Shown here one piece after another: positions 38,390 to 46,604 of a DNA stretch of 64,000 bases. The position numbers and the translations under genes were made by a program. Where the stretch lies: NCBI RefSeq assembly GCF_026230175.1, contig NZ_CP104208.1, forward strand, positions 2,666,001 through 2,730,000, written 5' to 3'. Source of the stretch: Desulfovibrio mangrovi. Its GTDB lineage: Bacteria; Desulfobacterota; Desulfovibrionia; Desulfovibrionales; Desulfovibrionaceae. The notes beneath the pieces were generated by a model. The model was not told the DNA's origin and did not search any database. It saw nothing but the letters and a program-made list of their open reading frames with translations. Position 1 is the first letter of the stretch; every line of letters starts with the position of its first letter.

Positions 38390-39649
38390 TCAGTCCCTGC
38401 GGCCCGATTCCATTCGGGCAAGATGGCGGATGCGCTCCACAACAGGCGGGTGTGAGTAGTGCAGAAACACCGCAAAGGGGTGCGGCGTAAGGTTGGAAAG
38501 ATTCGATAGGGAAAGACGTTTCAGGGCGGAGGCCAATGCCTCCGCCTTTTTCGTGCTCTCTGCGGCAAAGGCGTCTGCCTCGAATTCATAGGCACGCGAA
38601 CGCATGTTCGCCCACAACCCCATGATCAGGGAAACCGGCGCGTACAGAAACCCGAAAAAGACAATACCCGCGTGCGTGCTCATGCGCTCCATGCCGAACG
38701 CATCAAACATGGGCCCGTATCCGAGCACAAAGGACAAGAGAAGAAACGTCACGCCCGTCTGGATAATGCCGGAAAACATCATGCGGTGCACATGGCGCAA
38801 CTTGCAGTGCCCCACCTCATGCGCCACCACGCCCACGACCTCCTCTTCCGTCATGGAGTCGATAAGCGTGTCAAAAAGCGCAATGCGCTTCTTCCTGCCA
38901 AAGCCTGTAAAAAAGGCGTTGCCCTTGCCGGAACGCTTGGAGCCGTCCATGACGAACAGGCCGGAAAGCGCAAAGCCCGCAGAACGCACATACGCCTCAA
39001 TGGCGCTACGCAACGAACCTTCAGGCAACGGCGTAAACTTGTTGAACATGGGCAGAATGAGCACCGGCGCCACATACTGCACCAGCAGCATCACAGCCAC
39101 GGTGAACAGCCATGCGGTGAGCCACGCCCAATCACCCAGCACCGCAAAGAACCACAGCACGCCTGCCAGCAGCGGACCGCCGATACACACGGCAAGAAAG
39201 GCACCCTTGATTCTGTCGCGGATGAACAGGGCAGGCGTTGTACGGTTAAAGCCGAAGCGCTCCTCCAGCACAAAGGTGCGGTATACCGCCGCCGGCATGG
39301 AGACTGCGGAATTAACCAGCGCGAGCAGGCCGAAGAATACCAGGCCCTGCAGAATGGGGTGTTCCGTCACCTTCATGGCCGCCACATCAAGCCAGTTAAA
39401 GGCTCCGATGAAGATGGCAATCACGAGCAAAACGGTGCCCAACGTTTCCGTCACCATGTCGAAGCGCACGTTGGCGCGGGTATAGGCCTGCGAACGGGCA
39501 TAGGAAGCCTCGTCTGCAACGTCCCGGAACTCGGCGGGCAGCGCGGCTTCGTCAGAATCCAGCCTGCGGATTGTCAGCAGGGAGGAAACCACCTCCAGCC
39601 CCCAAGCGAGCAACAAAAATACGAGCACCAGCACCAGACATATATTCAT
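38390..39649 (-). CDS. M48 family membrane metalloprotease (Ste24/CAAX protease-like)
   Basis: Integral membrane zinc protease of 419 residues. An N-terminal TM segment (ICLVLVLVFLLLAWGLEVV) and several further spans precede the zinc-binding HEVGH motif in VVAHEVGHCKLRH at about residue 278, with the third ligand Glu in YEFEADAFA. The cytoplasmic or membrane-embedded Ste24-type arrangement (TM bundle plus peptidase domain) fits the length. ATG 39649 is preceded by AGGTGG; an upstream in-frame Met is less likely. Role in membrane protein quality control is by family analogy. Confidence 0.9.
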   Translation of the reverse strand: MNICLVLVLVFLLLAWGLEVVSSLLTIRRLDSDEAALPAEFRDVADEASYARSQAYTRANVRFDMVTETLGTVLLVIAIFIGAFNWLDVAAMKVTEHPILQGLVFFGLLALVNSAVSMPAAVYRTFVLEERFGFNRTTPALFIRDRIKGAFLAVCIGGPLLAGVLWFFAVLGDWAWLTAWLFTVAVMLLVQYVAPVLILPMFNKFTPLPEGSLRSAIEAYVRSAGFALSGLFVMDGSKRSGKGNAFFTGFGRKKRIALFDTLIDSMTEEEVVGVVAHEVGHCKLRHVHRMMFSGIIQTGVTFLLLSFVLGYGPMFDAFGMERMSTHAGIVFFGFLYAPVSLIMGLWANMRSRAYEFEADAFAAESTKKAEALASALKRLSLSNLSNLTPHPFAVFLHYSHPPVVERIRHLARMESGRRD

Positions 39650-39970
39650 CGGTTGAACCACCTGCCATATTCCAACACATTGTTTCAGCGGCACACAGGA
39701 TTCTCAAAACACAATCCGGCCAGCCACGCAAAACCGCCGCAACGGGCCGCCCTGCAAGCTTTTTCCACCCAACAGGAGCATTACGCGAACTCTTCATCCC
39801 CAGCCTTACCCTGATGCCGGAACAAATCCAAGGCGTCGCGGCTTGCTCACTACGCTTTTTTTTCTTATGTTTTTTAACTTAGTCCAACGATGAAATTTCA
39901 CCGCTCAGCAGAATCCGGGAATCCCACACGTCCCTCTCTGCCGAAAACTCCAGCGATACGAGGATAATTC
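39650..39970. other. Intergenic region between the M48 protease and flavodiiron genes
   Basis: It must hold both divergent promoters. A T-rich tract (about 39857-39880) lies before the flavodiiron gene. No clear -35/-10 pair, FNR box or sigma-54 element was found by eye. Confidence 0.35.
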
Positions 39971-41176
39971 ATGAAGCCTGTAGAAATCAAAAAAGATATT
40001 TTCTGGGTAGGGGCCGTAGACTACGTAAGCCGCGACTTCCATGGCTACTCCCTCTCCCCGCAGGGCACCACCTACAACGCCTATGTGGTGAAGGACGAAA
40101 AGACCGTCCTGTTTGACAACGTGAAGGAAGGCTTCCTCTCCACCATGCTGTGCCGCCTGTCTCAGGTGGTTGAGCCCGAGAAGATCGACTACATCGTCTG
40201 CAACCATCTTGAGCCCGACCACGCAGGCTGCCTGCCGGAACTGGTCAAGCTGTGCAAGCCCGAAAAGATATACTGCTCTCCCATGGGCAAGCGTTCCATG
40301 GAAGCTCACTTCGATATCGAAGGCTGGCCCGTGGAAGTGGTAAAGACCGGCGACTCCATCAACATCGGCTCCCGCGACATCAACTTCGTGGAAACCCGCA
40401 TGCTGCACTGGCCGGATTCCATGGTTTCCTACATCCCGCAGGACAAGCTGCTCATCTGCAACGACGCCTTCGGCCAGAACATCGCCTCCACCGAGCGCTA
40501 TGCCGATGAAGTGGACCGCGCCGTGCTTGAGCACGCCATGACCGAATACTACCACAACATCGTGCTGCCCTTCTCGCCCATCGTCATCAAGACGCTGGAC
40601 ATGATTGCAGAAATGAAGCTCGACATCGACATGCTCGCCCCCGACCACGGCCTCATCTTCCGTGGCGAAGACGTGCAGTGGTGCCTGAACAAGTACCGCG
40701 AATTCGCCGAACAGCGCTGCCAGAAGCGCGCCGTCATCGTATACGACACCATGTGGCATTCCACCGAGAAGATGGCCTACGCCGTGGCCAGCGGTCTGGA
40801 ATCCGAGGGCGTGCCCACCCGCATCATGTGGCTGAAGGCCGACCACCACAGCGCCGTGATGACCGAACTCTCCCGCTGCGGCGCGGTGATCCTCGGCTCG
40901 CCCACCCATAACAACGGCATCCTGCCCAACATGGCCAAGATGCTCACCTACATGAAGGGCCTGCGTCCCCAGAACAAGATCGGCGGCGCATTCGGTTCCT
41001 TCGGCTGGTCCGGCGAATGCGTGAAGCAGCTCACCGAATGGATCGGCGACATGGGCTTTGAAATGCCCGTGGAAGGCGTGAAGGTGAAGCATGTGCCCAA
41101 GCATGACAACTATCAGGAATGCTTCAATATGGGCGCAGAAATCGCCAAGGCTCTGAAGGAAAAGTGCGGCGAATAA
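39971..41176 (+). CDS. roo: Flavodiiron protein, rubredoxin:oxygen oxidoreductase-like
   Basis: Reduces oxygen to water (and possibly NO to N2O) using electrons from rubredoxin. It protects an anaerobe. The 401-residue protein is a class A flavodiiron protein: an N-terminal metallo-beta-lactamase domain with the diiron ligands in CNHLEPDHAG (H-x-E-x-D-H) at about 77-86, and His/Asp residues in RMLHWPDSM, CNDAFGQ and LAPDHGLIF. The C-terminal flavodoxin domain starts near VIVYDTMWHSTEKMA (FMN phosphate loop). No rubredoxin gene is next to it. GAGGA precedes the ATG. Confidence 0.95.
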   Translation: MKPVEIKKDIFWVGAVDYVSRDFHGYSLSPQGTTYNAYVVKDEKTVLFDNVKEGFLSTMLCRLSQVVEPEKIDYIVCNHLEPDHAGCLPELVKLCKPEKIYCSPMGKRSMEAHFDIEGWPVEVVKTGDSINIGSRDINFVETRMLHWPDSMVSYIPQDKLLICNDAFGQNIASTERYADEVDRAVLEHAMTEYYHNIVLPFSPIVIKTLDMIAEMKLDIDMLAPDHGLIFRGEDVQWCLNKYREFAEQRCQKRAVIVYDTMWHSTEKMAYAVASGLESEGVPTRIMWLKADHHSAVMTELSRCGAVILGSPTHNNGILPNMAKMLTYMKGLRPQNKIGGAFGSFGWSGECVKQLTEWIGDMGFEMPVEGVKVKHVPKHDNYQECFNMGAEIAKALKEKCGE

Positions 41177-41202
41177 GCCACGCATCCTGAACGGAATATG
41201 AA

Positions 41203-41238
41203 ACGCCCCCGTCTGCATTGGCAGGCGGGGGCGTCTTT
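41203..41238 (+). terminator. Rho-independent terminator after roo
   Basis: The stem ACGCCCCCGTCTGC/GCAGGCGGGGGCGT (with one G-T pair) is followed by CTTTCATTT. Confidence 0.8.
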
Positions 41239-41340
41239 CATTTCCTGCTTGCTCACGACCAAAGGTTTTACACCGCTGATTGACAATGAGGCTACCCTGT
41301 TCCCAAAACCGTTGCACCCTGCCCATTGTTCCAAAACAAA

Positions 41341-41370
41341 GGGCCGGAAGCACACACGTGCTTCCGGCCC
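41341..41370 (-). terminator. Rho-independent terminator after the SagB-like gene
   Basis: The stem GGGCCGGAAGCAC/GTGCTTCCGGCCC is followed on the minus strand by TTTGTTTTGG. Confidence 0.82.
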
Positions 41371-41394
41371 TGCAATTACTTTGCTGATGGCTCC

Positions 41395-41994
41395 CTATGC
41401 CTTCCAGCCTACGGGCAGAACCAGCATGGGGTGATGGTCGGGCGGAAGGTCGAGCATATCCATCAGCTCTTCCTCCTTGAAGCCGCCCACGCAGGTGGTG
41501 CCAAGGCCGAGCGCCTCGCACTGCAGATAGCAGTTCTGCGACATGTGCCCAGCCTCGAAGAAGGCGTAGGCCACGCCACGGTCACCAAACTTCTGCTGAA
41601 TGCGCTCAAAGCTGGCGGTTATCACCAAAATCGCGGGAGCCGCTTCCATCCAGTCCTGCTCAAGGCAGATTTCCGCCACCTCGGCGCGGACGTCGCCATC
41701 CTCCTGCACTGCTTCCAGCGAATGGCTGAGGGGCAGATAGTGGTACACACCCGGCTCCAGCCCTTCCACATCGCCTGCCACCACATAGACTTCCATGGGA
41801 TAGATGGCGGCATGCGAGGGCACGGTGCGGCGGTTCCACGGGCCTTCCTCGCTCACGCCATAGATGGCCCAGAGCAGTTGGCCGAGCGAATCGGGGGTAA
41901 GGGGCTCCTCGGCATATTCGCGTACGGAACGCCGGTTGGCCAACGCGGTTTCAACGGAAAGCGGACCTTCCATCATCGGTTCTGGGAACTGCAT
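41395..41994 (-). CDS. SagB/ThcOx-type nitroreductase-fold oxidoreductase
   Basis: FMN-dependent oxidoreductase of 199 residues. Family features are the N-terminal RRSVREYAEEPLT, the SLGQLLWAIYGVS helix, RTVPSHAAIYPMEVYVVAG, and C-terminal LGLGTTCVGGF with VLPVGW. SagB/ThcOx enzymes oxidise thiazolines and oxazolines in peptide natural products, but stand-alone members in anaerobes have unassigned substrates. No cyclodehydratase or precursor gene is nearby, so a peptide-modifying role is not supported. ATG 41994 follows AAGGA. Confidence 0.85.
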   Translation of the reverse strand: MQFPEPMMEGPLSVETALANRRSVREYAEEPLTPDSLGQLLWAIYGVSEEGPWNRRTVPSHAAIYPMEVYVVAGDVEGLEPGVYHYLPLSHSLEAVQEDGDVRAEVAEICLEQDWMEAAPAILVITASFERIQQKFGDRGVAYAFFEAGHMSQNCYLQCEALGLGTTCVGGFKEEELMDMLDLPPDHHPMLVLPVGWKA

Positions 41995-42069
41995 GCTATC
42001 CTTCCTTGAAGGGGATAAAATATAACGAAGCCGCCGTTGTCGCAAACAACGGATTGCCGTCGCTTACAA

Positions 42070-42127
42070 GGGTGCAGGGAGACTATCTCCCTGCCGGGTG
42101 GAGGGCTGCGCCCTCCCCGCCGGAGGC
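42070..42127 (-). repeat. Palindromic intergenic repeat, copy 4
   Basis: Read on the minus strand it starts GCCTCCGGCGGGG, has a first hairpin GAGGGC/GCCCTC and a second GCAGGGAGA/TCTCCCTGC, and ends ACCC. The head and the last hairpin match copy 1, so it is a longer modular version. It lies just after the heptose adenylyltransferase stop. Confidence 0.65.
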
Positions 42128-42144
42128 ATCTTCAAATACTACTA

Positions 42145-42678
42145 TTACTTTTCGCCGCGAATCTTCGCCAGCAACGCGGTGGTGGAGAATCCGCCCAACA
42201 GGGGCAGGCTCAGCACGATACCGCCGTCGGCTTCCACAATATCACGGCCCACGATCTTGTCCACCGACCAGTCGCCACCCTTCACCAGCACCTGCGGCCG
42301 CACGGCTTTGATCAGCTCATAGGGCGTGGACTCGTCGAACTCCGCCACAAAATCCACACTGGCAAGATGCGCCAGCACGTAGGCGCGCACGGGGAAGGGA
42401 TTCACCGGCCTGTCGTCGCCCTTGCCGAGACTGCGCACGGAGGCATCGCTGTTCAGGCCGAGCACGAGAATATCTCCCTGCGCACGGGCACGGGCCAGCA
42501 GGTCCACGTGACCGGGGTGCAGAATGTCGTAGCACCCGTTGGTGAAGACGATGCGCTTGCCGCGGTGCGGGGCCAGCGCGTCCAGCAGGCCGCTCCAGCT
42601 ATCGGCACGGAACACGGCGGGATGCGCGGGCACGGCGTTGTTCATTTCAGAGACAGGGGGCATGCCGTTGCCGGACAT
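42145..42678 (-). CDS. rfaE2: D-glycero-beta-D-manno-heptose 1-phosphate adenylyltransferase
   Basis: Transfers AMP to heptose 1-phosphate to make ADP-heptose for lipopolysaccharide core. At 177 residues it is the stand-alone C-terminal half of HldE. It has the cytidylyltransferase-fold motifs [28 protein letters not shown] and VLVKGGDW, and the C-terminal STTALLAKI. An N-terminal extension of about 20 residues is not part of the domain. A perfect AAGGAG precedes the ATG. It is 3 bp downstream of a YkgJ-type gene, so they are co-transcribed. Confidence 0.93.
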   Translation of the reverse strand: MSGNGMPPVSEMNNAVPAHPAVFRADSWSGLLDALAPHRGKRIVFTNGCYDILHPGHVDLLARARAQGDILVLGLNSDASVRSLGKGDDRPVNPFPVRAYVLAHLASVDFVAEFDESTPYELIKAVRPQVLVKGGDWSVDKIVGRDIVEADGGIVLSLPLLGGFSTTALLAKIRGEK

Positions 42679-42681
42679 GGC

Positions 42682-43482
42682 TTACTCCTTGATGGTCAGG
42701 CGGTCGTTCTTGCCGTAGAGCACCAGTTCGATCCAGTCGAACCCGAATTCAAGCCGCGCGGTTTCATCATCCATAACGCGCTGCTTTTCCTCTTCCGTCA
42801 TGACGAGACGATCCATCACCCGCATACTCTGCAGGAAACCGGCAAAACGGTCCAGCTGATAGAAAGCCAGCGTACACAGGGTGGCGTGCTTCTGGGCAAG
42901 GGGATACCCCGTGCGCTGCTGCAAGGCCATGAGGTGCATGTAGCGGTCGTTCAGGCGGTTGTATTCAACCAGTTCCTGATCCTGCAACCAGGTGTCGGTG
43001 GTCCAGTCACTGGTTTCATTGAAGCCCTGACAGTGAGGTTCCTGCACGAGAAAATATTGTTCGATCAGCTTGCCGTTGTCGTCCTCGCGAGTGGCGCGGC
43101 CAAGCGGATAGGTACGGCAGGCGGCGGAACGACCGGGATACACGGAGCAGCCTGCGGGGGTCAGGAACGGACAGGTACGCTCGGGGCCGTTGTCCATCTT
43201 CAGATACAGCACGGGGTAGCCGTTGGGATACTGGCCCACCTTGGTGTGAAAGCCGATGAACTCTTCGCTGTTCATATCCAGCTCATAGCGCAGGCGCAGC
43301 ACGTCGTAGGGGGCCAGCGGCATATTCAGATCACGGCAGCAGGCATTGAAGCAGGCCACCTTGGGATGACACGCAAAGCGAAAGCTTTCGCCGGGCTTGA
43401 TCTCCGGCAGGCTGTCCAGAAAGGCCTGCGTTTCTTCTGCGGCGGGATCCACGGGAGTGTCTGTTTCAATGCGCTTGATCAT
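42682..43482 (-). CDS. YkgJ-family cysteine cluster protein
   Basis: A 266-residue protein with the YkgJ cysteine pattern: FACHPKVACFNACCRDL near residue 38, TCPFLTPAGCSVYPGRSAAC at about 104-123, and RTYPLGR. A metal or Fe-S centre is likely; the function is unproven. The ATG at 43482 is chosen because GGAGAG precedes it; a longer start at 43572 lacks a ribosome site. It is immediately upstream of rfaE2. It differs from the YkgJ protein at 8546 in having a long C-terminal region. Confidence 0.85.
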   Translation of the reverse strand: MIKRIETDTPVDPAAEETQAFLDSLPEIKPGESFRFACHPKVACFNACCRDLNMPLAPYDVLRLRYELDMNSEEFIGFHTKVGQYPNGYPVLYLKMDNGPERTCPFLTPAGCSVYPGRSAACRTYPLGRATREDDNGKLIEQYFLVQEPHCQGFNETSDWTTDTWLQDQELVEYNRLNDRYMHLMALQQRTGYPLAQKHATLCTLAFYQLDRFAGFLQSMRVMDRLVMTEEEKQRVMDDETARLEFGFDWIELVLYGKNDRLTIKE

Positions 43483-43908
43483 ATGCTCTCCGGCATCGCG
43501 GGCTGTGACGGCAGGCGGAATGGGAGCCGCAACATCCACGATGAATTGATGGTTTGCGTAGGGCATCGGCAATCACTTGCAAGCGGCGGTCGCCCGCCGC
43601 AGTTGCTTCGTTCAAGGGCTTGCGATGCGCTGCGGGAAGGCTACGCATTACCCGATGCCCCCTGAAATATCAATCACGCTCCGGAGACGGACTCGCCCCG
43701 GCGAAAGCGCACACTCCACACGGAGAAGAGAGCCGGAAAGACAGTACCGCCACCCTGTTCCGTTCATCAGCACAAGACCGGCACGAGCATAATGCAGGCG
43801 CATGGACAAACGCACAGGGAAGACGTATCCCTAACCCTTCGGGAATATAGGCGAGACTTGCTGTTTCGCCTGCCCCTCATCCGCATGCACCGCAGTCAGG
43901 AGGGCACC
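43483..43908. other. Intergenic region between YkgJ and carbon-nitrogen hydrolase genes
   Basis: No confident gene is seen. The frame of the YkgJ gene remains open to 43572, but without start support. Promoters for both divergent genes should lie here; none could be assigned. Confidence 0.3.
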
Positions 43909-45426
43909 ATGGGAGTCTTTCGCATCGCCGCCGCGCAGACCGGTTCCGTCAAGGGCGACATCACAGCCAATGTGGCCACGCATACCGTCGTTGCTGAACA
44001 GGCGGGCAGGCTGGGCGTTACCTACCTGCTCTTTCCCGAACTCAGCCTGACCGGCTACGAACCCACTCTTGCCGCAGAGCTGGCCATAACGCCGCCCCAC
44101 GTTCAGACAGACGCCCGCCTCGCCCCGCTCACGGAGGCTGCGCAGAAACACGGCATGATCATCGTGGCGGGTGCGCCGCTACGGGTTGAAGACGCTTCCG
44201 GCAAGCCCCACCTCGCCTCCTTAATCTTCCGGCCAGATGGCAGCGTGGGCGTGTATGCCAAGATTCATCTGCACTCCACGGAGGAAAACTACTTCTCCGC
44301 AGGCACCGAACATATGCTGGAGCCCTGCCATGGCGAACAGGTTGGGGTGACCATCTGTGCGGATATGTCCGCTCCTGAGCATGCCGCCACATATAAGAAT
44401 ATGGGCGCGACCATATACGCAGCCAGCGTGCTTGTTTCCGAAAACGGCTACGCGGCCGATGCCGCCATCATGGAAGCCCGCGCCAGAGAGCATGACCTGC
44501 TTGTGGCGATGTCCAACCACAACAAGCCCAGCGGCGGCTGGATTTCCGGCGGTCGCACCGCCATCTGGACGCCCGACGGGCAGTATTGTGCCGCAGGTGC
44601 CACGGAAGATGCACTGGTGGTGGCGGAGAGGGATGGGGATGGGTGGAAAGTGGAGCTTAAGAACCTACTGTCTGAGCAGCTACAAACACTAATCCATTCT
44701 GGTCCTATCAATGACATTTTTTCTTATGAAGAAGCCAAGGCCTGCTTAGAAGTCATCGCTGAACATGCATCAGCTATCAACATCAGAAGGCATGGACAAT
44801 TCTTTGGATACAACCAAAGAGTACTTTACGAAAAAATGATAATGCATGTTTGTAAAATATACAACAAGGAAAAATCACGATACAACGGATCATCAATATA
44901 CGACATATTAGAGTTTTTAGAATACAACAAAGATAATTTACCAATATTTGAAAGAGGAGCCGATGACATCACGTGGGAATATGAATGTAAAAAAATTGAG
45001 AATCATGTGCTCAATGCAGGGCGAGGAGAGGTACAAACAATCAACATTCCACACCTTACAATAACTTCAAAACCAAAACTAACAGAGAATTTTATTTCAA
45101 AAACAAAAGAAAGAATCCCTCGCAACTATTATAACGAAAAATGTGATTCACGAATTTCTCAACTAGAATATGTTAGAAACAAAAAAATAGCTCATCCTTC
45201 TCATGAATATGTCAGCAAGGATCAATATCCTGACATTGAAACACTAGACGACCTCATCGCAATAGCGAAAGAAAGCATTACGGAAATTTACAACAACTAT
45301 TTTCCTGACAGGTGTATACGTTACTCCGATGGAACATTCACAACAGCAACTACATCAAGCCGTTCCGCGACATCACTTAAAAAAATATTAAAAGATCTCA
45401 ACATAACACCTGATCCTCCAAAGTAA
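43909..45426 (+). CDS. Carbon-nitrogen hydrolase fused to an AT-rich HEPN-like segment
   Basis: A 505-residue chimera. Residues 1-246 are a GC-rich nitrilase-superfamily amidase with the Glu44/Lys118/Cys150 triad (LLFPELSLTGYE, VYAKIHLH, VTICADMS). Residues 247-505 are AT-rich and unlike the host: helical, Lys/Asn/Ile-rich, with R423-x5-H429 (VRNKKIAHPSHE), the RX4-6H motif of HEPN ribonucleases such as AbiU2-type proteins. The fusion begins at 44648, right after a 69-bp segment that recurs at 45498-45566. There the original amidase tail (WIARVVELAL and stop) survives. The cargo has no usable start of its own, so it is made only as this fusion. ATG 43909 follows GGAGG. Toxin or defence action is an inference. 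Confidence 0.85.
   Translation: MGVFRIAAAQTGSVKGDITANVATHTVVAEQAGRLGVTYLLFPELSLTGYEPTLAAELAITPPHVQTDARLAPLTEAAQKHGMIIVAGAPLRVEDASGKPHLASLIFRPDGSVGVYAKIHLHSTEENYFSAGTEHMLEPCHGEQVGVTICADMSAPEHAATYKNMGATIYAASVLVSENGYAADAAIMEARAREHDLLVAMSNHNKPSGGWISGGRTAIWTPDGQYCAAGATEDALVVAERDGDGWKVELKNLLSEQLQTLIHSGPINDIFSYEEAKACLEVIAEHASAINIRRHGQFFGYNQRVLYEKMIMHVCKIYNKEKSRYNGSSIYDILEFLEYNKDNLPIFERGADDITWEYECKKIENHVLNAGRGEVQTINIPHLTITSKPKLTENFISKTKERIPRNYYNEKCDSRISQLEYVRNKKIAHPSHEYVSKDQYPDIETLDDLIAIAKESITEIYNNYFPDRCIRYSDGTFTTATTSSRSATSLKKILKDLNITPDPPK
44579..44647 (+). repeat. Direct repeat DR-A1 (host-gene end, attached copy)
   Basis: 69 bp of the amidase gene (codes QYCAAGATEDALVVAERDG and the next three residues), 66 of 69 identical to 45498-45566. 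The three differences (GCA/GCG, CTG/TTG, GAG/GAA) are all synonymous. Confidence 0.95.
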
Positions 45427-45497
45427 AAAATACAGACGTAACCAACTGGTCTTTCTTATTTTTTTACCGCGTCGCCCTACTTATTCAGGCCCAACAC
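44648..45497 (+). mobile_element. AT-rich single-gene island A in the carbon-nitrogen hydrolase gene
   Basis: An 850-bp insert between the two 69-bp repeats, strongly AT-rich against GC-rich flanks. It holds only the HEPN-like coding segment and 71 bp of non-coding DNA after its stop (45427-45497). There is no integrase, transposase or terminal inverted repeat. Its sister island is 62519-63511. Confidence 0.75.
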
Positions 45498-45566
45498 GGC
45501 AGTATTGTGCCGCAGGTGCCACGGAAGATGCGTTGGTGGTGGCGGAAAGGGATGGGGATGGGTGGA
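45498..45566 (+). repeat. Direct repeat DR-A2 (distal copy)
   Basis: The distal partner of 44579-44647. Offset is 919 bp. Homology weakly extends leftwards as GCCC(G/A)AC, so the true exchange point may lie a few bases before 45498. Confidence 0.93.
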
Positions 45567-45595
45567 TCGCAAGGGTTGTGGAATTGGCGTTGTAA
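45498..45595 (+). pseudogene. Displaced 3' end of the carbon-nitrogen hydrolase gene
   Basis: 98 bp carry the last 31 codons and TAA of the original amidase. The first 69 bp (45498-45566) are the second copy of the direct repeat; the remainder codes IARVVELAL. No start codon serves it, so it is a dead fragment that marks the pre-insertion gene end. Confidence 0.9.
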
Positions 45596-45680
45596 CTCGC
45601 ACGCCTGCACATATGGAGAGAATTACCGGCCTCATTTTCGGACACGACAACCGGATCAAAAAAAACACAAGAGCAGCACC

Positions 45681-46022
45681 ATGAAAATGCAGAACATTCC
45701 CTTCGGCGTAACGGACTGGGACACTGTTGAACGCACCGAGCACAAAGGCGATACCGGCGTTGCCTACTGGCGAACCCGCCACTTCGGGGAGACGGGGAAC
45801 GAAATTCGCGTCCGCATGGTGGAATATTCTGCGGACTACCGGGCGGACCACTGGTGCAGCAAGGGGCACATTCTGCTCTGTCTGGAAGGAGAGCTCGAAA
45901 CCACGCTGGAAGACGGCCGCGTTTTCATCCTGAAATCCGGCATGAGCTATCAGGTGGCAGATCAGGCTGAAGCGCACCAGTCATATACGGAAAAAGGCGC
46001 GAAGCTGTTTATCGTGGATTAG
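45681..46022 (+). CDS. DHCW-motif cupin-fold protein
   Basis: Small cupin of 113 residues with the motif ADHWCSKGHILLCLEGEL at about 51-68, that is the D-H-x-C/W signature with metal-ligand His, and a second cupin stretch GMSYQVADQAEAH. The family is structurally known but its reaction is not. It follows the displaced amidase end after 85 bases. The ATG at 45681 begins MKMQNIPFGVTDWD; no strong ribosome site precedes it. It ends at a hairpin terminator. Confidence 0.88.
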   Translation: MKMQNIPFGVTDWDTVERTEHKGDTGVAYWRTRHFGETGNEIRVRMVEYSADYRADHWCSKGHILLCLEGELETTLEDGRVFILKSGMSYQVADQAEAHQSYTEKGAKLFIVD

Positions 46023-46031
46023 CACATAAAC

Positions 46032-46060
46032 AAAGGGCAGCCGCTTGCGACTGCCCTTTC
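46032..46060. terminator. Terminator between the cupin and ybaK genes
   Basis: The stem AAAGGGCAG/CTGCCCTTT with a ten-base loop lies between convergent genes and has A and T flanks for both strands. Confidence 0.75.
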
Positions 46061-46076
46061 ATTCATGGAAATACGT

Positions 46077-46559
46077 CTATTTCTTTACTTCCAGCACGGC
46101 ACCCCTGGTCATCTCCACCAGTATCTGCGGCGTCAGACGGAACACGGAATTGGGCGTGCCCGCCGCAGCCCAGATCTCTTCATACTGCAGCAGATCTTCA
46201 TCCACTATGGTGGTAATGGCCGTTGCATGCCCCACAGGCGGAATGCCGCCGATGGCGTAGCCGGTGTGTTTCAGCACGAAGGCGGCGTCGGCTTTTTCCA
46301 GCTTCTCGCCCAGATGCGCCTTCACGGCCTTTTCATTCACCCTGTTCGCGCCGCTGGCAATGACCAGAATGGGCGACTGGGATTCCTTGCCCTTGAAGAT
46401 CAGCGACTTGGCAATCTGCCCCACGGTGCAGCCAATGGCGTCCGCAGCCTCCTGCGAGGTGCGGGTAGACTCGGCAAATTCCTTGACGCTCAGCGCATAG
46501 CCGAAGGCATCCAGCGCCTGCTGCACCTTCTGGGCGCTCTTTTTCAGATCGGAAGGCAT
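46077..46559 (-). CDS. ybaK: YbaK/EbsC-family aminoacyl-tRNA deacylase
   Basis: Protein of 160 residues of the YbaK/ProX editing family, which hydrolyses mischarged aminoacyl-tRNA (for example Cys-tRNA-Pro). Visible motifs are AIGCTVGQIAKSLIFKG near residue 42, the conserved Lys in VNEKAVKAHLG, and GYAIGGIPPVGHA, the family Gly-Gly-Pro loop. It acts in trans in the cytoplasm. The gene is followed by the cupin terminator and preceded by a short gap to the unknown gene upstream. Confidence 0.92.
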   Translation of the reverse strand: MPSDLKKSAQKVQQALDAFGYALSVKEFAESTRTSQEAADAIGCTVGQIAKSLIFKGKESQSPILVIASGANRVNEKAVKAHLGEKLEKADAAFVLKHTGYAIGGIPPVGHATAITTIVDEDLLQYEEIWAAAGTPNSVFRLTPQILVEMTRGAVLEVKK

Positions 46560-46604
46560 GACGGAACTCTCCTGTGCAACACGAAGATGCGCGATTCGCT
46601 CTCC

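Noticed and set aside
41395-41994. Peptide natural-product (thiazole/oxazole) cluster based on the SagB-like gene
   Set aside because: No cyclodehydratase, precursor peptide or transporter lies near it.
44648-45497. Island A as a conventional IS element or phage remnant
   Set aside because: No transposase, inverted ends or integrase, and the flanking repeats (69 bp, diverged at synonymous sites) are far longer than a normal target duplication.
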